Source: Utricularia gibba (taxonomy: Eukaryota; Streptophyta; Magnoliopsida; Lamiales; Lentibulariaceae). Taken from it: a stretch of 64,000 nucleotides of DNA. Within the stretch, counting starts at the first letter, position 1. Each line of letters opens with the position of its first letter. Shown here piece by piece: positions 1-11,590 of this stretch. The stretch spans positions 126,501 to 190,500 of the forward strand of contig NEEC01000014.1 in NCBI GenBank assembly GCA_002189035.1, given 5' to 3'. Both the position numbers and the translations under genes were made by a program. The notes below the pieces were generated by a model. That model was not told the DNA's origin. It did no database searches and was given only the letters and a program-made list of their open reading frames with translations.

Positions 1-148
1 TCGGTAAGCGTGCCTTCTCCCCCCTCGCTTCCTTTCTTCCCACTCTCAACCTCTCTATCACTGCCTGCCCTGCCTTCTACTTTCGAAAAAGAACCGGGTG
101 GTTTTGTCGGCGGCGTCGATACTCCGTTTCGCTCGGTGAAACATAAGA
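1..148 (+). other. 5' leader and proximal promoter of the acyl-CoA synthetase gene
   Basis: Pyrimidine-rich stretch typical of a plant 5' untranslated leader, directly upstream of the ATG at 149. The start of transcription is not visible and the promoter probably extends to the left of the window. No clear TATA box is seen here. Confidence 0.5.
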
Positions 149-3100
149 ATGGATTCAAGAGTCGACCGGCGGCTGAGATTGATTCAGGCGCATCTCGCTC
201 CCCACGCCGATCACGCCTCATCTGTGATCTCCGTAAACACCACCGCTGGAGAATTTGTTTACGGTAGGCGCGATGACGTTATTGCGTGTCTGGGTGTCTT
301 GTGCTTCATGATGGATAATAGACTGATCTTTCTTTTCCTTTTTAACTGCTCATTATTTATTTTCTAATACGCCGCTGGTTTTTCGTTTTCATTCGAGGGG
401 TTTCTCCCATCATAATTGGTGCCTAACCTAAGTGTTTTCGTCCTTCCGGCGTTGCTGTACTGTGTAATATTGGGAATACGTTTAAGAAGAGTATTTTTTG
501 GGAGTAAATCTGAATCATTCCTGGACGGGTATCAAGCATGTGCTGTTTCCTGGACCGGGGGGGGGGGGGGGGGGGGTTGTGGGATGCCCCAAATTCCGTA
601 GAATTATTGCACATCCAACGAATGGAACCACAGATGCTCCATTTGGCAAGCAAAAGGCATATTTTTTTGCGGCCGTAGTTTTTAAGGATACGGCCTACTT
701 TTTATCTATAATTGGTATGGCTATTCATGAATATTATTTAAATGTATCTGCCATTATGTGTGGATGTTTTCCGCATCCTTCATTTTATTCAGCATCTTTT
801 CGTGCCCTGATTGAACAAATACATGACATTGGAATATTGTTAATAGTATCTTCCATTGCTATGTTTATTGTGCTTTCATAATCTGAGCATCTTGTATCAG
901 AAACCTTTCTTTCTTCGAATCCGAGGTTTGCATGTATCGGTATTCTCCAGTGCTAAACTTCTTTGCGCTTATTTATGTTCTTAACTAGACCATCAATATA
1001 GCGTAGTTCTTCCTGAGAAGCTGCAAACTGGAAAATGGAACGTTTACAGGTCTACTCTTAGCCTTCTACTGTTTACAGCGTGATCTGTATGGTCTTCTCC
1101 AAAAATTTATGTTGCTCCCTGATGGCAGATCTGCACTTTCTCCTCTGAGGCTCGCTACCAGATTTCCCGAACACCCAGATATCCTCACGCTGCATGATAA
1201 CTTCCAGTGAGCTTTCTTTCTTCTTCTTTTTTTCTGGTAGTCATTTTTTATTCCATTCAGGTGATTTCGATTTTATCCATATTCTGTGACTATGCTTTCT
1301 ATTACGTGCCGCTATTATTTTATTATTTTCATTTCCATTGCTGTCTTGCAATTTATTACTCTCCTCAATATTTTTACTGTGGGTCAACGTTGCTATTAGG
1401 CATGCTGTGAATAACTTTCCGGACTACAAATACTTGGGTAATCGTGTACGAATAGATGGAACAGTTGGAGAGTAAGTTCAAGTTGATGCGGTGTTCTTTA
1501 TAGAAATGAATTTGTTACAGTAATTCTCAAGTACCTGTGTAAAGGTACAAATGGATGACGTATGGAGAGACAGGCACTGCTCGCTCCTCCATAGGTTCAG
1601 GACTTTTGCAATGTGGTTTAAAACCAGTATGTATTTTCGTGTTCGCTTCTTTTCCCTGATATCTCAAGTAAATACGAAAACTGGTTCTCTGTGCTGATCA
1701 TTTTGCCCGTTTTTCTTTAATGGTTCAAGAACTGAATAGAAGAGATAGGTATCTCTCTGAGAGAAGCTTCTTTGTTAATGATATTGTCTTCAGAATATGG
1801 GCAAAGCAGTTTCGTAATAAATACTATTTTTCTCGGCAGGGAGATTGTGTTGGAATTTATTTTGTTAATAGACCAGAATGGATGATTGTAGATCACAGCT
1901 GCACGGCATATTCACTCATATCAGTCCCTTTATATGATACCCTTGGTACGTTGGCATAATGTTTGCCTTTGGTTTCTTGGTTGAGCCCTTTTAATTCATG
2001 ATTCCACATTTTTTTTAATTCACAGGTCCTGATGCTGTAAAGTATATTTCAAATCATGCTGGTATAAAGGCAATTTTTTGTGTGACAAGTACCTTAAACA
2101 TTGTGAGTTTCTTTTCTGCTTGATTAGCACTTCTCTGTCATATGAAGGACAGTGGGTGGTAGAGAGAAGTGCCAAATGGATCATATTCCATGCTACTCAC
2201 CAAATAGTGTCTGGCCAAAATATTATTTAGCTTTTTTAGTCCCTGATTGAATTTGGTGTTAAACTTTCAGTTGCTGACGTTTCTGTCTGAGATACCTTCT
2301 GTCCGTTTACTGGTGGTACGTGCATGTTGGCTATTCTCTAACTTTGAATCTTAGTGAAAAATATTTTTCCTTCTTCTGGGAGTAATGTCTCTGTTTTCTT
2401 TTTCTTCATGGTAAAATAGGTTGTTGGTGGAATGGATGAGCATCTGCCATCCCTACCTTCAACCTCTGGAGTGAGGATTCTTTCATATGCACGCTTGTTG
2501 AATCAGGTTTTTATGCTCTTTCATTATCATTCTGCCTTAAGACTGTTGAATTAGTAATGGAATTCTCTATGCAGACGTATCCTGAACTTCTTAATCCTTT
2601 CTAATGCCGCCTTCTTTACCAGGGATTCAATGATTTGATTCCATTTTGCCCCCCTAAACCTGAAGATGTTGCCACAATATGCTACACAAGTGGCACTACC
2701 GGGACACCGAAGGTGTATACCAATCACTGACTTTTTTTCATATTTTTTTGTGTATATGTTCGTATGCTTACATGTATCTCGTTCTCTTTTAATAGGGAGT
2801 TGTGTTAACACATGGAAACTTGATTTCAAGTGCTGCTGGCATGACTCAAAAATTCAAGTTCTATCCGTCAGATATGTGGGTGAATTCTGGAGTTTCATCA
2901 GCTTGTTATGTTTCCATCATAATCTTGCGGTTTGATGTTTTATGTGGACAGCTATATATCCTATCTCCCTCTTGCTCACATCTATGAGCGAGCTAATCAA
3001 ATAATGTGCGCATACGCTGGCTCTGCTGTTGGATTCTACCAGGGGGTAAGGACTTGTAATGGGGAGCAAGTCAATATAATAGGTTGCTGGTTTTATACCT

Positions 3101-5096
3101 ATCTCAACTGGAAGATGCATAGTAACTTTGATCATTAATATGCAGGATAACATGAAGTTGATGGATGACTTAGCTACGCTAAGACCCACAATATTTGCAA
3201 GCGTTCCTCGTCTCTACAACCGAATATACTCTGGGTACACATGCAAACTGCTAATTGATTCATAGTGCAAACTGATTATAGCATCATGGACTGTATTTTG
3301 TCCTGTCGTTATAGCATTCTGAGTGCTGTGAAATCTTCTGGCGTTGTAAAAGAGAGATTATTTAATGTAGCCTACAATTCCAAGAAGCAGGCCCTGATGA
3401 CCGGTATGTTTCACCATTTCCCACTTTTTAAGTTCATGGATGATGTGATTCCTTTTTCTCTATCAGGGTGTTCTTATCCTCATCATTCTGTCTGTAGGTC
3501 GAAGACCATCAGCTATTTGGGATAGATTGGTGTTCAACAAAATAAAAGATAAAATCGGAGGGCGGGTGAGATACTTGACGTCAGGAGCTTCTCCATTATC
3601 TCCAGAGGTGATGGAGTTTTTAAGGATGTAAGTTGATTTTTTCCCTTTCGTTTGGCATACTGCAATCATGTTTCCATTTTCTCTCTGGGCTCGTGAGAGT
3701 GAAGTGGGTTTGTTGATCACGCATCTTCACCTTTTTCAGATGTTTCGGTTGCCAACTCATTGAAGGCTATGGTATGACAGAGTCCTCTTGTGTTATCAGT
3801 TGCATTGATGATGGCGACCGTCTGACCGGCCATGTTGGCTCCCCCAATCCCGCTTGTGGTAAGAAGGCCCATAAAGCAGCATTTGGTCTAACATAATTTT
3901 CTCATGGATATGATTCCTCCTAGAATTCTGATTTCTTCTAGAGGTGAAGCTTGTTGACGTACCTGAGATGAATTACACATCTGCGGATGAGCCGCACCCC
4001 CGGGGGGAGATCTGCGTCAGAGGCCCGATTGTCTTTCAAGGCTACTTCAAAGATGAAGCTCAGACGTAGGTCAATGCACTATTGTTGATGAGTCAATCTG
4101 TCTCTGCTTGCGGCTTCGTGATGCTGTGTGCTATTCTTAGGAGGGAAGTAGTGGATGATGAGGGCTGGCTACACACTGGTGATATTGGGCTGTGGCTACC
4201 CGGCGGCCGCTTGAAAATCATCGATCGGTAAGCAACTGGGCATCTTCAAGTCCTAATGAGTTATTTATGGTTTCGTGATGACCTCAGAGGGCGCCCGATT
4301 CTTCTGAAACAGCAAGAAGAACATTTTTAAGCTGGCCCAAGGTGAATACATTGCTCCCGAGAAAATCGAAAATGTTTATGCCCAGTGCAAATTCGTTGCC
4401 CAGTGCTTCGTCTATGGTAAGAAGTGGTTTCCAGTTTGTTTCTTGAACTCGGTTATATCAACGAGCCATCTGACTTGTCTAGGTGATAGCTTCAACTCGT
4501 GCTTAGTTGCTGTAGTTTGTGTGGAACAAGATGCTTTGAGAGACTGGGCCGCATCTCAAGGCATTCAGGTAATGAAGAAAGATGAACCACTTTCACCCAC
4601 TATTTCCGGAACACTTTCTGGTTGGTACATGCGTAAACCTTGACTCGTGCGGGAATGCTTCTGTCCGCAGTATCAAGATCTAGGCCGCCTGTGTGATGAT
4701 CCAAGGGCGAAGGCTGCTGTCCTCGCGGACATGAATTATGTCGGGAAGGAAGCTCAAGTAAGTAGAAAACTATTCCACTGGTTCCCCTTGACCATCTCTG
4801 CTGATACACAATCAATCATCTTTGCTCAGTTAAGGGGGTTCGAATTTGCAAAAGCTGTAACGCTAGTGCTGGAGCCTTTCTCGGTAGAGAATGATCTGCT
4901 GACCCCAACGTTTAAGGTGCGCTTACTTACCATCCTGTCTCCTTGTTGTTAAACCTGGCATTACGACGGGAATTGAGAGCTTACTTGCCCCATGCAGATA
5001 AAGAGGCCCCAAGCAAAAGCTTACTATGCAGAAGCCATATCTCGGATGTATACTGAGCTTTCAACATCTGATCCGGAACCACACAGGATGATGTAA
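149..5096 (+). CDS. LACS6: Peroxisomal long-chain acyl-CoA synthetase, LACS6 type (23 exons)
   Basis: ATP-dependent enzyme that activates long-chain fatty acids to acyl-CoA for peroxisomal beta-oxidation. I traced 23 exons with consistent splice phases: 149-263, 989-1049, 1129-1206, 1400-1471, 1545-1626, 1840-1945, 2026-2102, 2271-2315, 2420-2506, 2623-2712, 2796-2875, 2952-3045, 3146-3234, 3315-3403, 3498-3627, 3740-3858, 3942-4065, 4141-4227, 4313-4416, 4483-4568, 4671-4757, 4830-4916 and 4998-5096. They encode 695 residues, close to the 700 of Arabidopsis LACS6/7. Exon 1 holds a PTS2 signal, R-L-x5-H-L, at residues 8-16, followed by the family motif TAGEF. The AMP-binding core [11 protein letters not shown] lies in exons 10-11, GYGMTES in exon 16, and the adenylation signature GWLHTGDIG in exon 18. 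The C terminus reads HRMM, not a canonical PTS1, so import should depend on PTS2. This favours LACS6 over LACS7. No frame break was found. Confidence 0.95.
557..576 (+). repeat. Homopolymer of 20 consecutive G in intron 1 of the acyl-CoA synthetase gene
   Basis: An uninterrupted run of 20 G on the sense strand, followed by TTGTGGG. It lies inside the 725-bp first intron. On the sense strand (and pre-mRNA) it could form a G-quadruplex. Its exact length is unreliable because other homopolymers in this window appear miscalled. Confidence 0.9.
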
Positions 5097-5570
5097 TTTG
5101 ACCAGCCCTCTGATAGCAAAAAAACAGGAACTCGAATAAAGGGGATCCTGCATTCATTCCTTTGGAATCAATCCCCTCAGCGCCCTACAGATGCAATGGC
5201 AACAAGCTGTGTTAGTTCTTTGACTCCACAGCTAAAAATCACGGACCAGGCTTCAACAGGTGGCTGTGAATGTGCATCGACTCTCATAGAGAATAATGAT
5301 GCAGAGGCATTTATTGTTATAATTATGTGATCATGATGCGCTGGAGAGTCTTTTCACACGTCTCGAAGTTGAAACGCAATTGAGAGATGGTAAGATCACA
5401 GATCCTGTGCTTTATTGGACCCTTCAATCAACAGCAGCTCGCCGCCACCTTTATGCCTTGTTTCGGAAAGTCTAGGTGTTAGGAAACCCCTGAAATAGAG
5501 CAACGAGTGAAACGCGTTATTTTTTCCAAACAATGGAATAGCCAGCGTTTGAGTGAAAGGGGCAAGCAAA
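5097..5570. other. Convergent intergenic region (3' UTRs of LACS6-like and aminotransferase-like genes)
   Basis: Holds the 3' untranslated sequence of the plus-strand synthetase and, toward its right end, that of the minus-strand aminotransferase-like gene. AATAAA-like signals occur, for example CGAATAAAGG near 5134. No further gene is seen. Confidence 0.6.
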
Positions 5571-8500
5571 TCAAACGGAACCTGAGTTTCGGTCTTCCAC
5601 GGACGGGATGGGTACTCCCGCCTCTTCAGTGAGCTTCTTGTAAGCGTTCTGCAGTTTCCTAGTCACTGGTCCCACTTCACCATCCCCAATTTTCCGGCCG
5701 TCGATTACAGTTACCTGGAAGAATGACTCCAGACGTAAGAACTGCGCTTTTGCGAAAATAACTAATAAGCAATTAACAAGTTGCAAAGGTTACAGGGCTG
5801 AGTTCTCCCATGGTCCCCGTTGTGAACACCTGCAATATATTCATGATCCTTGAGCAGTCATGTAACGTGCGGGAAAAAAGGAGCCAGTACAAACTAACTG
5901 AAAGAGTGGCAAGAGCCAACAATCAAGTTAACAAAAACCTCATCAGCAGTATGGAACTCTGAAAGACTAATCCTCCGCTCTGCTAAAGTGAACCCTTCCT
6001 TGACAACTAGTTCCATGACCTGAAAGGCATGCAGTAGCATGAATGTATCATGAAATAACGACGTTGAATGCAACTCAGAAAAACAGGAAAATCAGACCTA
6101 AAATGAAAAACGTGAATAATACCCCAATCAGACACAACTGATGAGCCATAGGAGTTGAATTGAGAAACAGGTAGATTGAAAATACAGAGGGGAGGGCAAA
6201 CTAAAGGACACACATAATCCCCTGCATCCTACATCAGTCATTGCTTCACAAATCTTACAGTTGCTCGAGTTATTCCAGGAAGACAATAATCAGCATGAGG
6301 TGTTGCAACATTACCCCTCTTCACAAGGAACTGCACAATGAAAGATCAAATGTCAGATTTCAAATTTTTAATCCACTACATACTGACCTTCTTACTAATC
6401 TGAATAAATCAAAGATAGAAAAAGGTTGATTGAACTTGTACATTTCAGGCATTTTGTAAGGGCCTTACTAAATTTGTAGCATTGGTTTCTGACACATAAC
6501 CATCCTCGTCAAGCATGATTGCATCATCAGCATGACAATTATTCCCTTCAATCTGCAAAGGAAAAAATGCATTATTTCCAGACGACGAGAGGCAAACGAA
6601 ATAGGAATCTGCTCCATCCGGAACACAAATGAAAAGGCAATAAACTAAGAAAACAAATATTAGTCTGCTGAGAAGAATAATCAAAGGGAACTTACCTTTG
6701 CAAGAATGTTGTTAAGAAGATTGTTATGATGAATTTTCGAGTCCAAATTCTGAAAAGAAAAAAAAAACAGCGTGTGCATCAAATATCATATATGGAACAA
6801 CATGAAACATACTATATAAATGGACTAATGTTGACGGTGGATCAATACTTCCACTGAAGCACAAAAAGCCAGAACCAGATGATCAGGAAATGCTGAAAAA
6901 TTAAATTCAGTTAAAGCAAATGGGCACCATTTAATCACATAAAAAAGCTATATTTGCATGGATCTTTAAGCATACTTCAGCCTCAACAGAAACCAAAATA
7001 CTGAAAAAGACCCAAGGCTTCCCTTACATTAGGAGAATTACGGCGTGTGGATGCTGTCACCAAAGTTATACCCTTTTCATTGTCATATACCGGAGGCTTC
7101 CATTCAGGAAGCACTGCCAAGAAAATAAAAACGAACAATGGTTAGGTATAAGAAATAATGCTGCTTCAAACTGATAATACATAACAAACATGAAACCATG
7201 CACATTCAGGAAACCTACAAACACCAATCAAAACATATGTTCTGTTTACTTCAGTGCACTCTGCTGTTTACCAATCAATGTACATCCATATTGGTTGAAT
7301 GCTGGACTCATCCCAGAAGTCACCTAAGAAACACATCAGAATAAAAATGATGTGCAGCTGGAGGCAAATTTGTATAACTGAAAAGCACATTGCCGATGTT
7401 GAAATCCTAGTATAAATGGCGTGTCATTACCTTCTTCCCTCGAGTTAAGGTTAGTCTGATGTGTGCATTATCGAACATTCCATTCCATAGAAGGGTTGTA
7501 AAAATTGCTTCCTTCACCTGAAACATTGTTGTATATTTGACCTATATCTATATCATAAAGCTCAAACTAATGAAGACGATTTTTTTTTTAAGTGGAGAGA
7601 TTACCTGTTCACGATCTGGAACATTTGTGAATGCTAGAGCTTTTGCTGAATCAAACAACCTGATATAAAATATCAGGATTCTACACACTTTGGTTGCTTT
7701 AAGACGGATTATTTAAACCAAAGACTCTTCAAAACACCGTAAAAGGTATATTGCAAGATTGCACTTTCACATGCGAAGCATATTAGAGATTAGTGGCTTC
7801 TTTCACCACAATTTTAAGAACAGAAGAAATATGTAGTCCCCTTGAACATCAAGCAGAGCACCATACAAATACAAGATTTGGACACGAGCTAAATTTGATA
7901 AAAATTCTTCATGGAACTTACATAAGAGAAAAACTCTTCATCCACCATGGAAAATATAGAAAGATGAAATAGAAAATAATGAAGAGATGAACATATTCAA
8001 GCATTCTAAGTCCAGTAACACTACAAGGAAGACACTAAGTAAATCGGATTTAAATCCAAGCCACATTTAGGATATATGCTCATGCCACCGATCTTACCTG
8101 TCAAGATGTTCTTCTAACTTGAATAACTTTCTTTTATAAACTCGAAGCCCTTCCCATACACCATCACCACCTTGAACAATGGAATCCAAAACGGAAACCT
8201 GAAAGAATTGTACAAGCATCAAAATATAGGTGCATCAATCACAATGCCAATGCTCTCTAATTTACATAGAAAATATGTTCAAAATGCTATGTGTGTTCTT
8301 TTACAGCATGCAGATATGCAATCGATGATGACCACAGTATTTCACCTTCGCACTTTCACGAGGCAGAATCTCATCGTGAACCCAAACAAGCAGCTTTTCA
8401 TTTGCGGGAACTGGAAGACTAGGTCGATGAGAACTAGCAACATTCTGCCTTACGCGGAGCTTAAGCAAATTATAGAAAGGCAAACTTTGCTCCAGCAAGC

Positions 8501-10472
8501 CGTACAATGATGATGGCAGTGGCTGGAATTTAAGCACGGAAAATGCCATGGTTACAGGTTCAACATATTATGCATAAGGCCAAATAGAATCACATTAAAC
8601 CCTCCTGAAATATAAGTAAGGAAATTAGCAGCATTGCCTTACAGAAGGATATCTTCTTGGTGGCTCAAAGCATGTCGATTTATGTGAAACTTTATACCAG
8701 TAAGGAGCCCACATGCCATCAAACGGTTTTGGTCCATTTGGCCATCTGCAAACATGTAATTCATCAAGCAAGATCATTTTAGGCAATTCTTTTTTCCAGG
8801 CACTTCAGGGAATATAAGATTCTGAAACTGAAATACTGAGGAAAATAAGTGGTTTGATGAAGGTAGAAATAGTTTTCATTTTTTTAAAAAATACAGCACG
8901 GTTAATGAACAAAGCCAAAATACCCTAACAGCTCTAAATTGTGAAAACTATAATGGTTGACACTAGTGATATGCTGCCTTACTTCAGCATTGCAGACTGG
9001 AATGCTATGCCAAGATCATCACACAGATGACGCAGAGTAGTCTGCATGTGAACAAACAAACTACAAAATTTTCATTACTCCACCTACTCATAGTGAATCT
9101 CATCTAGCGCAAACAGAAAAGTTGCCAAACTTAAACAGAAAAGAACACGATGGACAAAAGAAAGAAATTATGTGGGCGAACAAACATAAATCGAATCATT
9201 TACTTTTCTTTTCCAAGAGAAGCACAAAAGTGTTGTTTGATGCTCAAAACATTGAGAACAAAGATTGAACCTCAGGGTCCTTTCGTAGTAAGTCTGAATC
9301 AATAACAGGAGGAGGTTTCCCTTTAAGAGATAAGTCATTGTATATGGCGGCCAAGCTATGATATCCCAAATCAGTGAATGATGGAGGCACGACCTTATTA
9401 TAGGAGCTCTGAGATTAGAGTGGCTTGTCAATGCATAAATTGCATATATAAACAGAAAAATAAACCAATGGTTACAAATTTTACCTAAACTTCTAACATA
9501 CTCTTGATCCCACGAAGAAAATTTGAAAAAAGATGAAACAATTTAATCAGAGACACAAATTTACCAGCACATAAAGTGGATTCCTCATCAAAATGAAGTG
9601 CTTTCCCTTTGTCACTAAGACATCTGGTAGACCGGGCAGATACTGACTAGCAATATGCTGCACAAGGAGCAAAGACCGGCTTTGTAACATAGCCAACTCT
9701 CTCTCCAAACGGGAGTTTCATCAATTACCTTGCAGAATCTGTACTTCTTTTGTCCAGGGCCAAAAATGATGTCCTTCACAATTTTATTTCCATCTGATTC
9801 CTGATCGTTCAAGCCAGAAAAATCCTTGTACTCAGCTTGAATTTCTTTCTTACATCTTAATAAAGCATAAAAACCAATACAAAATATTAAACATTATTCA
9901 AATTTCTCACAAAGTGAAAATCACGCCATTTCACAGTAGTATGAATTTTACCAACCTTAACTTTGTGAGAAAAGTGGTCACCCTCAGTTAAAAAATTTTG
10001 CCTCAGTGTGTAAGAGAATAGGAGGGTGACCACATTGGTAAATGACCCCATAAATTCTTGAAAATCGAATAAAGCTTTCAGGAGCCCATATTATTTATAA
10101 TGGTAGTATATTTTCATTAACATCATTCGCACTAAAACACATGCTCTCGACATGGATACGATGCGCGGTTCAAACAGCTCCAGGGCATACCAGTTTCGAT
10201 AGGAGCTCGTCTTTGTATGGCCTTTGAGCACTAGTGACCCGCAAAAAGTGTGGATATAAAGGTTCGTCAAGCACTTCCGTATCATCTCTCTGAGGAAACG
10301 GGACAAATTTACATCGACTGAGGAAGTCGAATCAGACATGCACAGGCCTAAGAAGAATAAGCAAAAGATGAATAATGACCTGCGCGAAAGAGTACATTAG
10401 ACTGGTACTCGTAGACCTCGGCGAAGACCACAAGTGTATCACCTCGATTTCTCCGCCCTTGTCCTCCGCCAT
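5571..10472 (-). CDS. Class IV aminotransferase-like protein with N-terminal P-loop (sulfotransferase-like) domain
   Basis: Plant two-domain protein of the kind annotated in Arabidopsis as branched-chain aminotransferase-like (At5g27410 and At3g05190). The start ATG at 10472 opens exon 1 (10380-10472), which begins [20 protein letters not shown], the phosphate-binding region of the P-loop domain. Exon 2 (10191-10289) follows, then about a dozen more. The C-terminal half is a fold-type IV PLP aminotransferase: [13 protein letters not shown] near 8150, the probable PLP lysine in LDSKIHHNN near 6740, and the glutamate in YVSETNATN near 6490. It ends with exon 5571-5714. I checked every recognisable exon and saw no frame break. 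The substrate is not established; the branched-chain label rests on fold similarity only. The fusion is conserved in plants, so it is not an annotation artefact. Confidence 0.9.
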
Positions 10473-11590
10473 CTCCCACCCAGACAGTCAGTCGCTTTCC
10501 TAGCAGAGATGGCACAAATGATCCCAACACTACAAATTAAGAAACCTAAATAAATAGGATACTCGTCATAACGCAGTACGGTTTCTCCGACGGTAATAAT
10601 TTATTCTGTAATCGTCCAACGGTAACATTCCTCACCTTCCGGACTCCGGTCTATGGATGCTAACTTTCGCTAATTTTGAGCAACATCTTATTTGATTGGG
10701 TGGTTCTCAAATAAACTCATATCCATCCATCTCTCTCTATTATGAACTCAAACCTAAACCAAAGAAGGTGAGACTTGGTTTCAGAGCTCTGGGAGCGTGG
10801 GGATGGAGATGGCCTTGCAGGCACCCATATAACAAAAAAATCATGGAGCATACCCATATACTGAAATCAAAACAGAACCAGCCATCCCATCCCATGCGAG
10901 GGCCATGACTTTCCAGCTCATGCCCTTCAGGCTGGTGGACTTTCTTTCCTGTAGCAAGGGCATCCGCTCCACCAGATGGGATCCATGCCAACCTCCCAGC
11001 AAGACTCTCATGACCCACAGAGGTTCTTGATAACTGTGGTTCATCCTCTGTCTCAAATCTTCATCAAGTAAACAGAAGAAGAACAAAAGAAGCTATGGGA
11101 GCAGCGAATGGGACTGGGAGGCCTCATGTCATCTTCATGGCCCCGGAGTTGGCATCTCATTCGTATTTCACAAAAGTTTATGACCTTTGAAAATGATGAT
11201 CATGACACTGCAGAAGCACAAAAGGTTGCTACAAAAATGACTCATTTAAAACTATTATCTACCAACAAACATATCGGAGTACGAAATGGAGATGCTCCAA
11301 GCTAGCCGTAGAAAGAGGAAAACTATATCCACACCCACTTTACAAACCGATAAAAATTATAATTAGGAATTACGCGTTGGGGAGTTGTATTTTAGCCAGG
11401 CATGACTCATTTCACTATCATCTTATTACAGTATTTCGTAAAGTAGGAGAATTCGCATAGGGCATCCACATATGAAAAAAAAATAAAGATTTGATTTTGG
11501 GCAATGCTGAAATCCACCTGCACGACTGAACCCTGGCGAGCAAGTTCAGCTGAGCACAGCTCACTAGCACCTCGATCGTCCAAGTGGTTT
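10473..11590. other. Intergenic: promoter of the aminotransferase-like gene and 3' flank of NOL
   Basis: No gene could be supported. Overlapping open frames at 10740-11086 on the minus strand match nothing I know. The left part should carry the aminotransferase-like promoter and the right part the NOL 3' UTR. Confidence 0.5.

Noticed and set aside
4847-4856. GGTTCGAAT word resembling a tRNA T-loop, also at 40746
   Set aside because: Both are inside conserved coding exons and no cloverleaf partner sequences surround them.
10740-11086. Overlapping minus-strand frames between the aminotransferase-like gene and NOL
   Set aside because: Two frames overlap, neither has family similarity, and both lie in a promoter/3' UTR interval.
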